From: DASQPE01 sp964519805
Lineage (GTDB): Bacteria; Gemmatimonadota; Gemmatimonadetes; Gemmatimonadales; GWC2-71-9
DNA: 63,090 nt
Reading direction: 5' to 3'
Assembly: GCA_964519805.1 (NCBI GenBank)
Contig: CAZFKN010000004.1
Coordinates: 1-63,090, forward strand
The position numbers and the translations under genes are program-made. A model generated the notes under the pieces. It ran no database searches and was not told the DNA's origin. It was given only the letters and a program-made list of their open reading frames with translations. This document shows, one piece after another, positions 8,193-16,680 of this stretch. Every line of letters begins with the position of its first letter. Within the stretch, counting starts at the first letter, position 1.

Positions 8193-9104
8193 TTACTTCT
8201 CCTGCTCGACCAGGGCGACCGCGACGTCCCCCACGATCTGGAGACTCGCGGCACTGACCTTGTCGATCGTATCGTCCGGCGTATGCCAGGAGGGGTAGTC
8301 GAAGTCCACGACGTCGATCGCCTTGATCCCGACTTTCTGCAGCTCCACGTGGTCGTCGGTGAGCGTGTGCTTCGGCGCGTCGATGAAAGCATCCTGGTGC
8401 CCCGCCTTGCGCGCCACGGCCCAGACGAGGTTCACGATCTCCGGGGCCCCGGTGAGCGAGTTCCCCTCCTGATAGATCTGGAGATCCTTGTCGGCCACGA
8501 GGTCGAAGAGGACCGCGTACTTGGGCTGTGGTCCCGGCATCTGGTGGGCCGCGTAGTACCGGGCTCCGATGAGCACGTCGTTCGGGTGTTGATTGAAGTC
8601 CCCGTAGTCCTCGCCGTCGTCGAACAGGAGATCCACCCCGATCGTGGGTGGATGGCGCTTGAGCACGTCCGCCACCCCGAGGAGCACGGCCACACCCGAC
8701 GCGCCGTCGTTGGCCCCGGGGACGGGGGCCTTCGGGTTCTTGGAGCCGGGGCCGTCCGAGATGGGCCGCGTATCCCAGTGCGCCAGGAACAGCACGCGCG
8801 AGGTGGCCTTGGGATTGAACCGCGCGATGAAATTGCGCAGCGGGAGCGAATCGCCGGTCGCGGTCACGTGGGTCCACGCCTGCACCGCCAGGGTGTCCGA
8901 CCGCGTCCGGAGCACGCTGTCGAGCCATTGCGCCATCCGCGCATGCGCCGGGGCGCCGGGGATCCTGGGTCCGAACGCGACCTGGCTCTTGAGGTACTCG
9001 AACGCCGCCTTGCCGTCGAACTTGGGCGGGGGTGGCGGGGCCTCGCGAGCGCAGCCGGCAAGGCCAAGCGCAAGCGCGAGGAGAACCGGAAAGGGTCTCG
9101 ACAT
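8193..9104 (-). CDS. M28-family lipoprotein resembling glutaminyl-peptide cyclotransferase
   Basis: The 303-residue protein has a lipoprotein signal (LLALALGLAGC, lipobox LAGC) and a Pro-rich linker, then a single M28 domain. Visible metal-ligand regions are LAHWDTRPISD, GANDGASGVA, DLLFDDGEDYGDF, TDDHVELQKVG and DFDYPSWHTPDD. The DDH and the YPSWHTPDDT end resemble glutaminyl cyclases, which convert N-terminal Gln to pyroglutamate using one zinc, more than classical two-zinc aminopeptidases. The choice between cyclase and aminopeptidase is inference. It is divergent from lptF (72 bases away) and followed by the comEA-like gene. Confidence 0.8.
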   Translation of the reverse strand: MSRPFPVLLALALGLAGCAREAPPPPPKFDGKAAFEYLKSQVAFGPRIPGAPAHARMAQWLDSVLRTRSDTLAVQAWTHVTATGDSLPLRNFIARFNPKATSRVLFLAHWDTRPISDGPGSKNPKAPVPGANDGASGVAVLLGVADVLKRHPPTIGVDLLFDDGEDYGDFNQHPNDVLIGARYYAAHQMPGPQPKYAVLFDLVADKDLQIYQEGNSLTGAPEIVNLVWAVARKAGHQDAFIDAPKHTLTDDHVELQKVGIKAIDVVDFDYPSWHTPDDTIDKVSAASLQIVGDVAVALVEQEK

Positions 9105-9175
9105 GGCCTCATTATAACCCGGCCCTCGACGCCCTCCGCCTTGGCCGCCGCGGGCCGGGCGCTCATCTTTCGCGC

Positions 9176-10690
9176 GTGCGTCTGATCGCCCGATATCTCC
9201 TGCGCCAGCTCTTCGCCCCGTTCTGCTACTCGCTCGGGGCGCTGACCAGCCTCATGCTGCTCAACCAGATCGCGAGGCGGTTCGGCTCGCTGGTCGGCAA
9301 GGGCCTCTCTTGGGGGGTGATCACGGAGGTCTTCGTCCTGAGCCTGCCGTTCATCCTGGCGATGACCATCCCCATGGCGGTGCTGCTGGCCGTGCTCTAT
9401 GCCATGAGCCACCTCGCCGCCGACAACGAGGTCACCGCCCTTCGGGCAAACGGGGTGAGCGTGCCCCAGATCTTGCGCCCCCTCCTGGCATGGGGGGTCC
9501 TGATGTCCGCGCTCACGTTTCTCTTCGTGGACCAGGTGCTCCCCGAGACCAACGCCCGGCTGCGCGGGCTCCTAATCGACATCGGGAGGAAGAAGCCGAC
9601 CTTCGAGCTGCGCGAGCAGGTGATCAACGAGGTGCCGCCGTCCAAGTACTTCCTGCGCTCGGGGCGGATCGACGGCGCGACGGGCAAGCTCCGCGGCGTC
9701 ACCATCTACGACGTAGGCGACGAGCACGTCCGCCGGGTGATCTACGCCGACAGCGGGTTCATGGCCTATGCACCGGGCGGCCGGGATCTCACGCTCCAGC
9801 TCTATCACGGCGTGATCCACCAATACAAGACCGACGAGGCCGATCGTTTTCAGGTGACGGAGTTCGCTTCCAACGGCATCCGCGTCAGGAACGTCTTCGA
9901 CGAGCTGGAGCGGAACACCTCGGACCAGATCCGGGGGGACCGCGAAATGTCGAGCTGCGAGATGTTCGCCGTCGTCCGGGACGCGGATCGCGATGAAGGC
10001 AGGGCGCAGGCAGATCGGCGGTTCCTCCTCGACCGCGACCTGCGCGAGTTGCTGCGGCTGCCGCTGATGAAGCAGGACACGACCCATCCGCCCGCGTCCG
10101 GCGACTACTGCGTCTGGTTGGCGCACCTGCGCGCAGCGATCAAGGCTCGGCTGTTGCCGAAGAACGCCGCCGCCCAGACGCCGACGCCGCGACCCGCCCC
10201 GACCCCGGCGCTCCCCTCCGGCCCGCGCCCCCGTGACACGACTGCGGTCGACTTGCCCACGCGCCTGTCGGCCTACGCCGAAGTCGCGCTCGTTTCCGCC
10301 CGCGTCTCGGACGCCAGTCTCCAGCAGGATCGGTACATGGTCGAAATCCACAAGAAGTGGGCGATCAGCCTGGCCTGCGTCTCGTTCGTGCTGGTGGGGC
10401 TGGCCATGGCCTTGCGGTTCCCCCGCGGCGGCATGGGACTCGTGATCGGCGGCGGGCTCGCCGCGTTCTCGATCTACTACGTGGGCCTGACCGCCGGCGA
10501 GGCGCTCGCGGACCGCGGGCTCCTGTCGCCCGGCCTCTCGATGTGGCTGCCGAACCTGATTCTCACGGCGGCGGGGGTGGTGGGTTTGATCCTGGTCAAC
10601 CGGCAACCCGGCTTGAACCGCGGCGGCGATTTCCGGGAGCTGCTCGACGCGATCCGCTACCGCTTCCGTCTCCGTCGGAGGGCCGCGTGA
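9176..10690 (+). CDS. lptF: LPS-transport permease LptF with an enlarged periplasmic domain
   Basis: LptF and LptG form the membrane part of the ABC transporter that pulls lipopolysaccharide from the inner membrane to the periplasmic bridge. This copy has the usual N-terminal helices (YLLRQLFAPFCYSLGALTSL, residues about 5-35; FILAMTIPMAVLLAVLYAMS near 60-80), conserved NEVTALRANGVSVPQILRPL, a periplasmic beta-jellyroll, and C-terminal helices (WAISLACVSFVLVGLAMAL onward). At 504 residues it is longer than the usual 350-390. The extra sequence is mostly a low-complexity Pro/Thr/Ala stretch around residues 325-360. The GTG at 9176 is chosen because the first helix follows at once; no strong ribosome site is visible. 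Confidence 0.9.
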   Translation: MRLIARYLLRQLFAPFCYSLGALTSLMLLNQIARRFGSLVGKGLSWGVITEVFVLSLPFILAMTIPMAVLLAVLYAMSHLAADNEVTALRANGVSVPQILRPLLAWGVLMSALTFLFVDQVLPETNARLRGLLIDIGRKKPTFELREQVINEVPPSKYFLRSGRIDGATGKLRGVTIYDVGDEHVRRVIYADSGFMAYAPGGRDLTLQLYHGVIHQYKTDEADRFQVTEFASNGIRVRNVFDELERNTSDQIRGDREMSSCEMFAVVRDADRDEGRAQADRRFLLDRDLRELLRLPLMKQDTTHPPASGDYCVWLAHLRAAIKARLLPKNAAAQTPTPRPAPTPALPSGPRPRDTTAVDLPTRLSAYAEVALVSARVSDASLQQDRYMVEIHKKWAISLACVSFVLVGLAMALRFPRGGMGLVIGGGLAAFSIYYVGLTAGEALADRGLLSPGLSMWLPNLILTAAGVVGLILVNRQPGLNRGGDFRELLDAIRYRFRLRRRAA

Positions 10691-11769
10691 TCCCGCGCCT
10701 TCTCGACCGCTACATCCTTGGCCTCTGGCTCCGGATTTTCGCGCTCACCGTGCTCGGCTTCCCGATCGTTTCCATTCTCATCAACCTCACCGACTCGCTC
10801 AACAAACTGCTCGATCGAGGACTCACCGTGCGGCAGATCGTGGTGAGCTACGTGTACTCCGTCCCCGAGAACATGTTCCTCGTGCTCCCGGCAGCGGTGC
10901 TCTTTGCCACCGTGTTCACGGTGGGCAACCTGGCGCGGCATTCGGAGCTGACCGCGGCCAAGGCGGGGGGCCAGAGCTTCCGCCGCCTCGTGCTTCCGCT
11001 GATGCTGGCATCGATCTTCGCGACGGGCCTGGCGGTGGTGGTGGGCGAGCTGGCGCCCGGCTCCACCGCGAAGCAGCTCAAGATCCAGAAGGCCCAGCCC
11101 GAGGGCCCCACGTCGGCGCGGTTCAACTTCGTATATCGCGGCGACCAGGGCTGGGTGTACACTATTCGGTCGCTCGAGACGGCCACGAGGAAGCTCAAGG
11201 GCCTGTTGTTCGAGCGGCAGGGAACGGGCATCAAGTACCCCGGTCTCGTCGTCACGGCGGACAGCGCGACATACGACACGGAGCACCGCAGCTGGCGGCT
11301 CTGGAGCGGCGCGAGCCGAGTGATCGCCACGCCCGAGCGCCAGGCGAGCTTCACCTTCCGCTCGCTCCGCCTCCGAAGCTTCGTGCAGACCCCCGGCGAC
11401 CTCATGGCCGAGCCCAAGGCGCCCGACGAGATGCGCTACGCCGAGCTGGGCCGCTACATCGAGGCGCTTCAACGCTCGGGCAACGATGCCAACAAGCTGA
11501 TCGTCGAGCAGGCGCTCAAGCTCGCCATCCCGGCCACGTGTCTCATCATCGCGGTCTTCGGCGCCCCGCTCGCGATCACGTCGCCGCGGGCGGGCATGGG
11601 GTTCGGCATCGCGATCAGCCTCGCCACCACGGTGTTCTTCCTGCTCCTCATGCAGATCGCGAAGGCGGTCGGCGCGGGCGGCCTGATTAACCCGACGGCG
11701 GCGGCGTGGCTCCCGAACGTGATGTTCCTGGCCATCGGCCTGGTGCTGCTCGCGCGCGTACGGACGTAG
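10687..11769 (+). CDS. lptG: LPS-transport permease LptG
   Basis: The 360-residue partner of LptF starts at GTG 10687, overlapping the LptF stop (GTGA). It has the family layout: two or three N-terminal helices (YILGLWLRIFALTVLGFPIV; PENMFLVLPAAVLFATVFTV), a coupling helix region (LARHSELTAAKAGGQSFRRL), a periplasmic jellyroll (residues about 125-260) and three C-terminal helices (ALKLAIPATCLIIAVFGAPL; GFGIAISLATTVFFLLLMQ; WLPNVMFLAIGLVLLARV). The length is normal. The ATPase LptB is not in the window. Confidence 0.93.
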   Translation: MIPRLLDRYILGLWLRIFALTVLGFPIVSILINLTDSLNKLLDRGLTVRQIVVSYVYSVPENMFLVLPAAVLFATVFTVGNLARHSELTAAKAGGQSFRRLVLPLMLASIFATGLAVVVGELAPGSTAKQLKIQKAQPEGPTSARFNFVYRGDQGWVYTIRSLETATRKLKGLLFERQGTGIKYPGLVVTADSATYDTEHRSWRLWSGASRVIATPERQASFTFRSLRLRSFVQTPGDLMAEPKAPDEMRYAELGRYIEALQRSGNDANKLIVEQALKLAIPATCLIIAVFGAPLAITSPRAGMGFGIAISLATTVFFLLLMQIAKAVGAGGLINPTAAAWLPNVMFLAIGLVLLARVRT

Positions 11770-11800
11770 CCGGGTCGTCGCCCCGCCTATATTCTCCCAC

Positions 11801-13300
11801 ATGGACAAGGCGGCTCCGCTCATCATCGGCTCCGGCATCGCGGGCCTGTGGACCGCATGGCGGCTGGCGGCGGAGGGCCGGTGCGCGCGCCTGGTCACGA
11901 AGGAGACCCTCGCCGACAGCGCCAGCGCCTGGGCCCAGGGCGGGATCGCGGTCGCGCTCGGCCCCGGCGACAACCCGGTGCAGCACGCTGCCGACACGCT
12001 GGCCGCCGGCGACGGGCTCTCCGATCCCGAAGCCGTCCGCATACTCACCAACGAGGGACCCGACCGGATCCGCGAGCTGCTCGCGATGGGGGCGACGTTC
12101 GATCGTGCTCCCGACGGCAGGCTCCGCTTCGGGCTGGAGGCCGCCCACACTCGGCCCCGGATCATCCATGCCGGTGGCGATCGCACCGGCGCCGCGCTGG
12201 TCGCGTTTCTCACTGGCGTGATTCGCGAGCACCCCCTCATCGAGATCCTCGAGCATACCGAAGCCAAGGCCCTGATCGTCGAGGGGGGTCGAGTGACGGG
12301 GGCGCTTCTGGTGCAGCCCGATCGTCCCGCGTTCGTCGTTCGCGCGAACGCGGTGGTGCTCGCGACCGGCGGCGTCGGGCAGCTCTACGCCGTCACCACC
12401 AACCCGCAAGTGGCCACCGCGGACGGCTGGGCCATGGCATACCGGGCCGGGGCAGAGCTTCGGGACCTCGAGTTCCTCCAGTTCCACCCTACGGCGCTCA
12501 AGCTGCCGGGGGTGAACCCCGCGCCGCTCATCTCCGAGGCGGTGCGCGGGGCCGGGGCCGTGCTCCTGGACCGGAACGGGCATCGCTTCGCCCTCGACCA
12601 CGACGCGCGGGGGGAGCTCGCCCCGCGGGACGTGCTCGCGCGGGCGGTGGCGGGCGCCGACGCGGCGGGTGGGGCCTGGCTCGATGCGCGGCAGATCCCT
12701 GATTTCGGTCGCCAGTTTCCCGGCATTTCCCAGATGCTAGCGAGTCACGGGCTCGATGCCTCGCGTGACCTGCTGCCGGTGGCGCCGGCGCTGCACTATG
12801 CGATGGGCGGCATCCGGACCAACCTCGACGGTCGCACGAGCCTGTCGGGACTCTGGGCCGTAGGTGAGTGCGCTCGCACGGGCGTCCATGGCGCCAATCG
12901 TCTCGCCTCCAACTCGCTGCTCGAAGGTTTGGTGTTCGCGGATCGGGTTGCCCGGGCGTTGCCGCCGGATGGCACCGCCGCGCCCGAGTCCACCGGCCCG
13001 GTGCCGGGGGAGGGACTGGCCGACACGCTCCCCGCGGAAGAGAGCGAGATCATCCGCGCGGGCATGCGCGCGGTGATGACCGCCGACGTGGGCCTCCAGC
13101 GGACCGAACGATCCCTGCTCCATGCGGAAGAGGCTCTGGCGGCGCTCACGCGCCGGGTGCCGCCAGGCGATTGGCGGACGGAGAACCAGCTGCTCGTCGC
13201 CACGCTCATCACCCAAGCCGCCCGGCGTCGGCGTGAGAGCCGTGGCGGCCACCGCCGCCTCGATTACCCGCCCAAGGTCCGCACGTCCGAAGCCGTCTGA
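11801..13300 (+). CDS. nadB: L-aspartate oxidase NadB
   Basis: This FAD enzyme oxidises L-aspartate to iminoaspartate, the first step of de novo NAD synthesis. The dinucleotide fold begins LIIGSGIAGLWTAWRLA (residues about 7-23). A SASAWAQGGIAVALGPGDNP block follows, then the substrate-binding region THTRPRIIHAGGDRTGAAL-type segment, EFLQFHPTALKLPG, and the C-terminal VGECARTGVHGANRLASNSL and LEGLVFADR. Its 499 residues include the helical C-terminal domain. Iminoaspartate is unstable, so the tight coupling to nadA (stop and start share a base at 13300) makes sense. It starts 31 bases after lptG. Confidence 0.95.
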   Translation: MDKAAPLIIGSGIAGLWTAWRLAAEGRCARLVTKETLADSASAWAQGGIAVALGPGDNPVQHAADTLAAGDGLSDPEAVRILTNEGPDRIRELLAMGATFDRAPDGRLRFGLEAAHTRPRIIHAGGDRTGAALVAFLTGVIREHPLIEILEHTEAKALIVEGGRVTGALLVQPDRPAFVVRANAVVLATGGVGQLYAVTTNPQVATADGWAMAYRAGAELRDLEFLQFHPTALKLPGVNPAPLISEAVRGAGAVLLDRNGHRFALDHDARGELAPRDVLARAVAGADAAGGAWLDARQIPDFGRQFPGISQMLASHGLDASRDLLPVAPALHYAMGGIRTNLDGRTSLSGLWAVGECARTGVHGANRLASNSLLEGLVFADRVARALPPDGTAAPESTGPVPGEGLADTLPAEESEIIRAGMRAVMTADVGLQRTERSLLHAEEALAALTRRVPPGDWRTENQLLVATLITQAARRRRESRGGHRRLDYPPKVRTSEAV

Positions 13301-14295
13301 TGGCCCTGCCGCTCCCCGTCATCGAACACGCGGACCTCACGCCCGCCGTCATCGCCGCGCTTCAAGCCGACATCCGTTCGCTGGCGCGGGAGCGAAACGC
13401 GGTGCTCCTCGCTCACAACTACCAGCGTCCCGAGGTCCAGGACGTCGCCGATTTCGTGGGCGATTCGCTCGGGCTGTCGCGCCAGGCGGCCAGGACCGAT
13501 GCCGAGGTGATCGTCTTCTGCGGCGTGCATTTCATGGCGGAGACCGCAAAGATCCTCTCGCCGGGCAAGAAGGTGCTCCTCCCCGATCTGCGCGCGGGCT
13601 GCTCCCTCGCCGCGACGATCACCGGTGAGCAGGTGCGTGAATGGAAGGCGCAGTTCCCCGGTTACGTCGCCGTCGGCTATGTGAACACCACGGCCGAGGT
13701 GAAGGCCGAGCTGGACTACGCCTGCACCAGCGGCAACGTGCTGGACGTGATCGACGCGATCCCCGCCGAGAAGGGCATTCTCTTCCTGCCCGACTTCTTC
13801 CTCGGCGCCCATGTCCGCCGGATGCGTCCGGACCGCAAAGTCGAGGTGTGGCTCGGCGAGTGTCACGTTCACAAGGGGATCAGCCCGACGACGCTCGAGG
13901 CCCAGCGGAAGGAGCACCCGGACGCGGAGGTGCTCGTGCATCCCGAGTGTGGTTGCGCCGGACAGCTCATCTACGAGATGGGCCGCGGCGCGATTCCGAG
14001 CACGGGGCTCCACATCGCGTCGACCGAGGGGATGATCCGGTTGGCCAAGGACCGCCCCGCGCCGGCGTTCATCGTGGCGACCGAGACCGGGATTCTCCAT
14101 CGGATGCGGCAGGTCGCGCCCGACAAGCGGTTCTACCCGGCCGACCCCGAGGCCGTCTGTGCCTTCATGAAGACGATCACGCTGGGCAACGTCCGCGACG
14201 CGCTGCGGCTCGATCGCTACGAGATCACAGTGCCGGACGAGATCGCCCGTCGTGCCCGTCTGTCGCTCGACCGCATGGTGAGCCTGGGCAAGTGA
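13300..14295 (+). CDS. nadA: Quinolinate synthase NadA
   Basis: NadA condenses iminoaspartate with dihydroxyacetone phosphate to quinolinate using an oxygen-sensitive 4Fe-4S cluster. The 331-residue protein shows its three pseudo-repeated domains: NYQRPEVQDVADFVGDSLGL, then VIVFCGVHFMAETAKILSP (first Cys region), LPDLRAGCSLA, VNTTAEVKAELDYACTSGN (second Cys region), GECHVHKGISP and VHPECGCAGQL (third Cys region). The C-terminal GILHRMRQVAPDKRF block is also typical. It overlaps nadB by one base at its start and nadC by one base at its end. Confidence 0.96.
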   Translation: MALPLPVIEHADLTPAVIAALQADIRSLARERNAVLLAHNYQRPEVQDVADFVGDSLGLSRQAARTDAEVIVFCGVHFMAETAKILSPGKKVLLPDLRAGCSLAATITGEQVREWKAQFPGYVAVGYVNTTAEVKAELDYACTSGNVLDVIDAIPAEKGILFLPDFFLGAHVRRMRPDRKVEVWLGECHVHKGISPTTLEAQRKEHPDAEVLVHPECGCAGQLIYEMGRGAIPSTGLHIASTEGMIRLAKDRPAPAFIVATETGILHRMRQVAPDKRFYPADPEAVCAFMKTITLGNVRDALRLDRYEITVPDEIARRARLSLDRMVSLGK

Positions 14296-15158
14296 TGCCC
14301 GATTTCGGAGCCGACGCCGAGCGGCTCGCGGCGATCGTGCTCGCGGAAGATGGCCACTGTGACGCCACGAGCGACGTCACCGTCGCCCCGACGGAGCGGG
14401 CCTCGGCACGAATCGAATTCCGGACCGACGGCCTGCTTGCGGGCCGTGTTTATGCGGAGGCCGTCGCTCGCGCCTGCTCCTGCACCGTGGACTGGGAGGC
14501 GGCCGAGGGCGAGCCTGTGCGTCGGGATGCGGTCGTCGGGGAGATAACCGGGCCGTTGGCGCCGCTGCTCCGGGCCGAGCGCCCGCTGCTCAACCTGCTC
14601 CAGCGCGCCTCCGGCATCGCGACCGCCACGCGGGCCTACGTCGGTGCCGTCACCGGCACCACCGCCCGCATCCTCCACACTCGGAAGACCGCGCCGGGCC
14701 TGCGGCTGCTGGACGTAGCCGGGGTTCTGGCCGGGGGCGGTTCCCTGCACCGGCTCGACCTGGCCCACACGGTGATGGTCAAGGACAACCACTGGCGTGC
14801 ACTCGCGGCGCAAGGCGTGACGCTTCGCTCGGCCCTGGCGAAGGCCCGTGGGCGCGGCATCGAGGCGCTTCAGGTGGAGGTCGAGTCGGAGGCCCAGCTC
14901 CAGGCGGCGTGCGAGGCCGGCGCCACTCGGCTCCTGCTCGACAACCAGTCGCCCGAAACGGTGCAGCGGTGGGCGGTCGCGGCGCGGGCGATGACGCCGG
15001 GCATCGAGATCGAGGCGACCGGCGGGATCACGCTCGACAACGTGCGAGCGTATGCGTTGGCGGGAGCCGATTTCATCTCGGTGGGCGCGCTGACGCACAG
15101 CGTCAAGGCGGCGGATATTGCGCTTGAAGTACAGTGCGAGGTGAGAGGTGAGAGGTGA
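14295..15158 (+). CDS. nadC: Nicotinate-nucleotide pyrophosphorylase (carboxylating) NadC
   Basis: NadC turns quinolinate and PRPP into nicotinate mononucleotide with loss of CO2, completing the NadBAC branch. The 287-residue protein has the N-terminal lid domain (DATSDVTVAPTERASA; LLAGRVYAEAVAR), ERPLLNLLQRASGIAT, HTRKTAPGLRLLD with the substrate-binding Arg/Lys, HTVMVKDNHW and the C-terminal barrel strands VEVESEAQLQAA, LLLDNQSP, EIEATGGITLDNV and DFISVGALTHSVKAADI. The last five residues (VRGER) and the TGA are encoded by the heptad repeat array at 15134-15227 rather than by family-conserved sequence. Confidence 0.95.
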   Translation: MPDFGADAERLAAIVLAEDGHCDATSDVTVAPTERASARIEFRTDGLLAGRVYAEAVARACSCTVDWEAAEGEPVRRDAVVGEITGPLAPLLRAERPLLNLLQRASGIATATRAYVGAVTGTTARILHTRKTAPGLRLLDVAGVLAGGGSLHRLDLAHTVMVKDNHWRALAAQGVTLRSALAKARGRGIEALQVEVESEAQLQAACEAGATRLLLDNQSPETVQRWAVAARAMTPGIEIEATGGITLDNVRAYALAGADFISVGALTHSVKAADIALEVQCEVRGER

Positions 15159-15227
15159 GAGGTGAGAAGTGAGAGGCAAGAGGGACCGGGAAGCTGTCCC
15201 CTCTCACCGCTTACCCCTTACCTCTCA
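15134..15227. repeat. Heptad tandem array with inverted arms at the nadC / APC permease convergent junction
   Basis: Left arm: seven consecutive 7-base units from 15134 to 15182 (GTGCGAG, GTGAGAG three times, GTGAGAA, GTGAGAG, GCAAGAG). A 17-base loop (15183-15199) has GGAC/GTCC ends. Right arm: four units from 15200 to 15227 (CCTCTCA, CCGCTTA, CCCCTTA, CCTCTCA), which are approximate reverse complements. The arms can form a long hairpin. nadC stops at the TGA in the unit starting 15155; the permease on the other strand stops at the TAA in the unit 15207-15213. The TGAs at 15142, 15149 and 15156 fall in three different reading frames. Confidence 0.9.
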
Positions 15228-16548
15228 CGCTTTTCCAGACGGCGTAGACCGGCAGACCGGCGAGGATGATGGCGAACGTCACCCCCGTATTGACCGGATC
15301 GGTGATGAGCGCGTTCACGACCATCCCGACCGAGGCCAGCAAGAAGACCGCGGGCGTGATCGGATAACCGACCGTTCGGTAGGGCCGCTGCAGGTCGGGG
15401 CGGGTCCGCCGCAGCACGTACACGCCGGCCACCGCGAGCGCGTAGAACGGCCAGATCCCCAGGATGAACTTGTTGGCGAGCTGCTGGAAATCATTGAGCA
15501 GCACGTACACCACGCCCAGAACTGTGGCCAGTCCTATGGCCACGGAGGGGCTCTTGAACCGCGGCGAGACGGTGGCAATGGCCGGGAAGAAGAGCCCCCG
15601 GTCGGCCATGGCGAAGAAGATGCGCGGGCCCGTCATCATGGATCCGTTCAGCGCACCGAAGCAGGAGACCATGACGAGGGCGGACACGAGTGCCCCGCCG
15701 TGGCCGCCGAGCATGGGGATTCGCTCGGCCGCCGTGGCGGCGACGAGGCGGGAGTTCGCCATCTCGGGCAACGGGACCAGGTAGACGTACGCGGCGTTGA
15801 GCAGGAGATACACCGTCACGATGGCGGCCGTCCCGAGAATCAGGGCACGCGGAAGGTTGCGGCCGGGCTCGCGCACCTCGCCTCCCATGAAGGCCAGGTC
15901 GGCCCATCCGTCGTAGGTCCACATGATCGGCACGAGCGCCGTGGCGACGAGCGATACCGGAACCGTGCCGGCCCAGAGCGGCGTGAAGTGCGTGGCGCTG
16001 CCGTCGGCCGCCGTGAATGCGAACAGGCCGAGGAGTGCCACGGCGCTGAACTTGGCGATCGTCACCAGGTTCATCACCGCGGAGGCGGCCCGGACCCCTA
16101 CGTAATTGAGGACCCCCATCACCACGATCGTCGCCGCCGCGACATGCCGTATGGTGGGAGGGTCGAACCGGAGAAAGTACCCCAAGTACTCGGCGAAGAT
16201 CGTCGCGATAGCGCCGAGGGCCGACGCGCGGATCACGGTCAGCTCGGACCAGCCGAAGAGAAAGGCCGGGACCGGGCCGAACGCCTCGAGCAGGAAAGCG
16301 AAGACGCCGCCCGACCGGGGTAGCGCCGCCGCCAGCTCCGCGAGCGCCAGCGCGCCGGCGAGCGCCACGATGCCGCCCAGCACCCACGCGAGGATGACGG
16401 GTCCCGGCACCCCGAGCGTCGCGGCGACGCCGGCCGGCACCCGGAAGATGCCGCTGCCGATCGTGCTCCCCACCAGGACGGCGATGGCGCTGCCGAGACC
16501 CAGCCGGCGCGGGAGTCGCTCACCCCAGACATCGGGGGCAGCGCCCAT
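15211..16548 (-). CDS. APC-superfamily amino acid permease
   Basis: The 445-residue inner-membrane protein has about 12 helices. The first unwound helix carries GSAIAVLVGSTIGSGIFRVP, the family signature for substrate and cation contact. Further markers are LAELAAALPRSGGVFAFLLEAFGPVPAFLFGW and VPIMWTYDGWADLAFMGGEVREPGRNLP in helix 6 and the loop after it. It is closest in appearance to the LAT-type amino acid exchangers/transporters; the substrate is not predictable. The ATG at 16548 is chosen since the permease fold follows directly; a longer in-frame extension lies over cyoE. The C-terminal tail VRGKG and its TAA come from the heptad array. Confidence 0.88.
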   Translation of the reverse strand: MGAAPDVWGERLPRRLGLGSAIAVLVGSTIGSGIFRVPAGVAATLGVPGPVILAWVLGGIVALAGALALAELAAALPRSGGVFAFLLEAFGPVPAFLFGWSELTVIRASALGAIATIFAEYLGYFLRFDPPTIRHVAAATIVVMGVLNYVGVRAASAVMNLVTIAKFSAVALLGLFAFTAADGSATHFTPLWAGTVPVSLVATALVPIMWTYDGWADLAFMGGEVREPGRNLPRALILGTAAIVTVYLLLNAAYVYLVPLPEMANSRLVAATAAERIPMLGGHGGALVSALVMVSCFGALNGSMMTGPRIFFAMADRGLFFPAIATVSPRFKSPSVAIGLATVLGVVYVLLNDFQQLANKFILGIWPFYALAVAGVYVLRRTRPDLQRPYRTVGYPITPAVFLLASVGMVVNALITDPVNTGVTFAIILAGLPVYAVWKSVRGKG

Positions 16549-16680
16549 GGGAAGTCCTTTGATCCAGGGTGGATGCGGCGGCGCGGAGTTCGGCTGGGAG
16601 CATAATCGGACCCGCTTGACAAGGGGAAGTCCGGGGCCGTTCTTTCCCCGCTCTCGCCCGCTGATCCCGGAGGCAGGTTC

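Noticed and set aside
10657..12267. Antisense frame of over 500 codons across lptG and nadB
   Set aside because: No recognisable domain; codon composition of a shadow frame.
15134..15227. Repeat array as a CRISPR
   Set aside because: Units are 7 bases with no spacers and form inverted arms; no cas gene is near.
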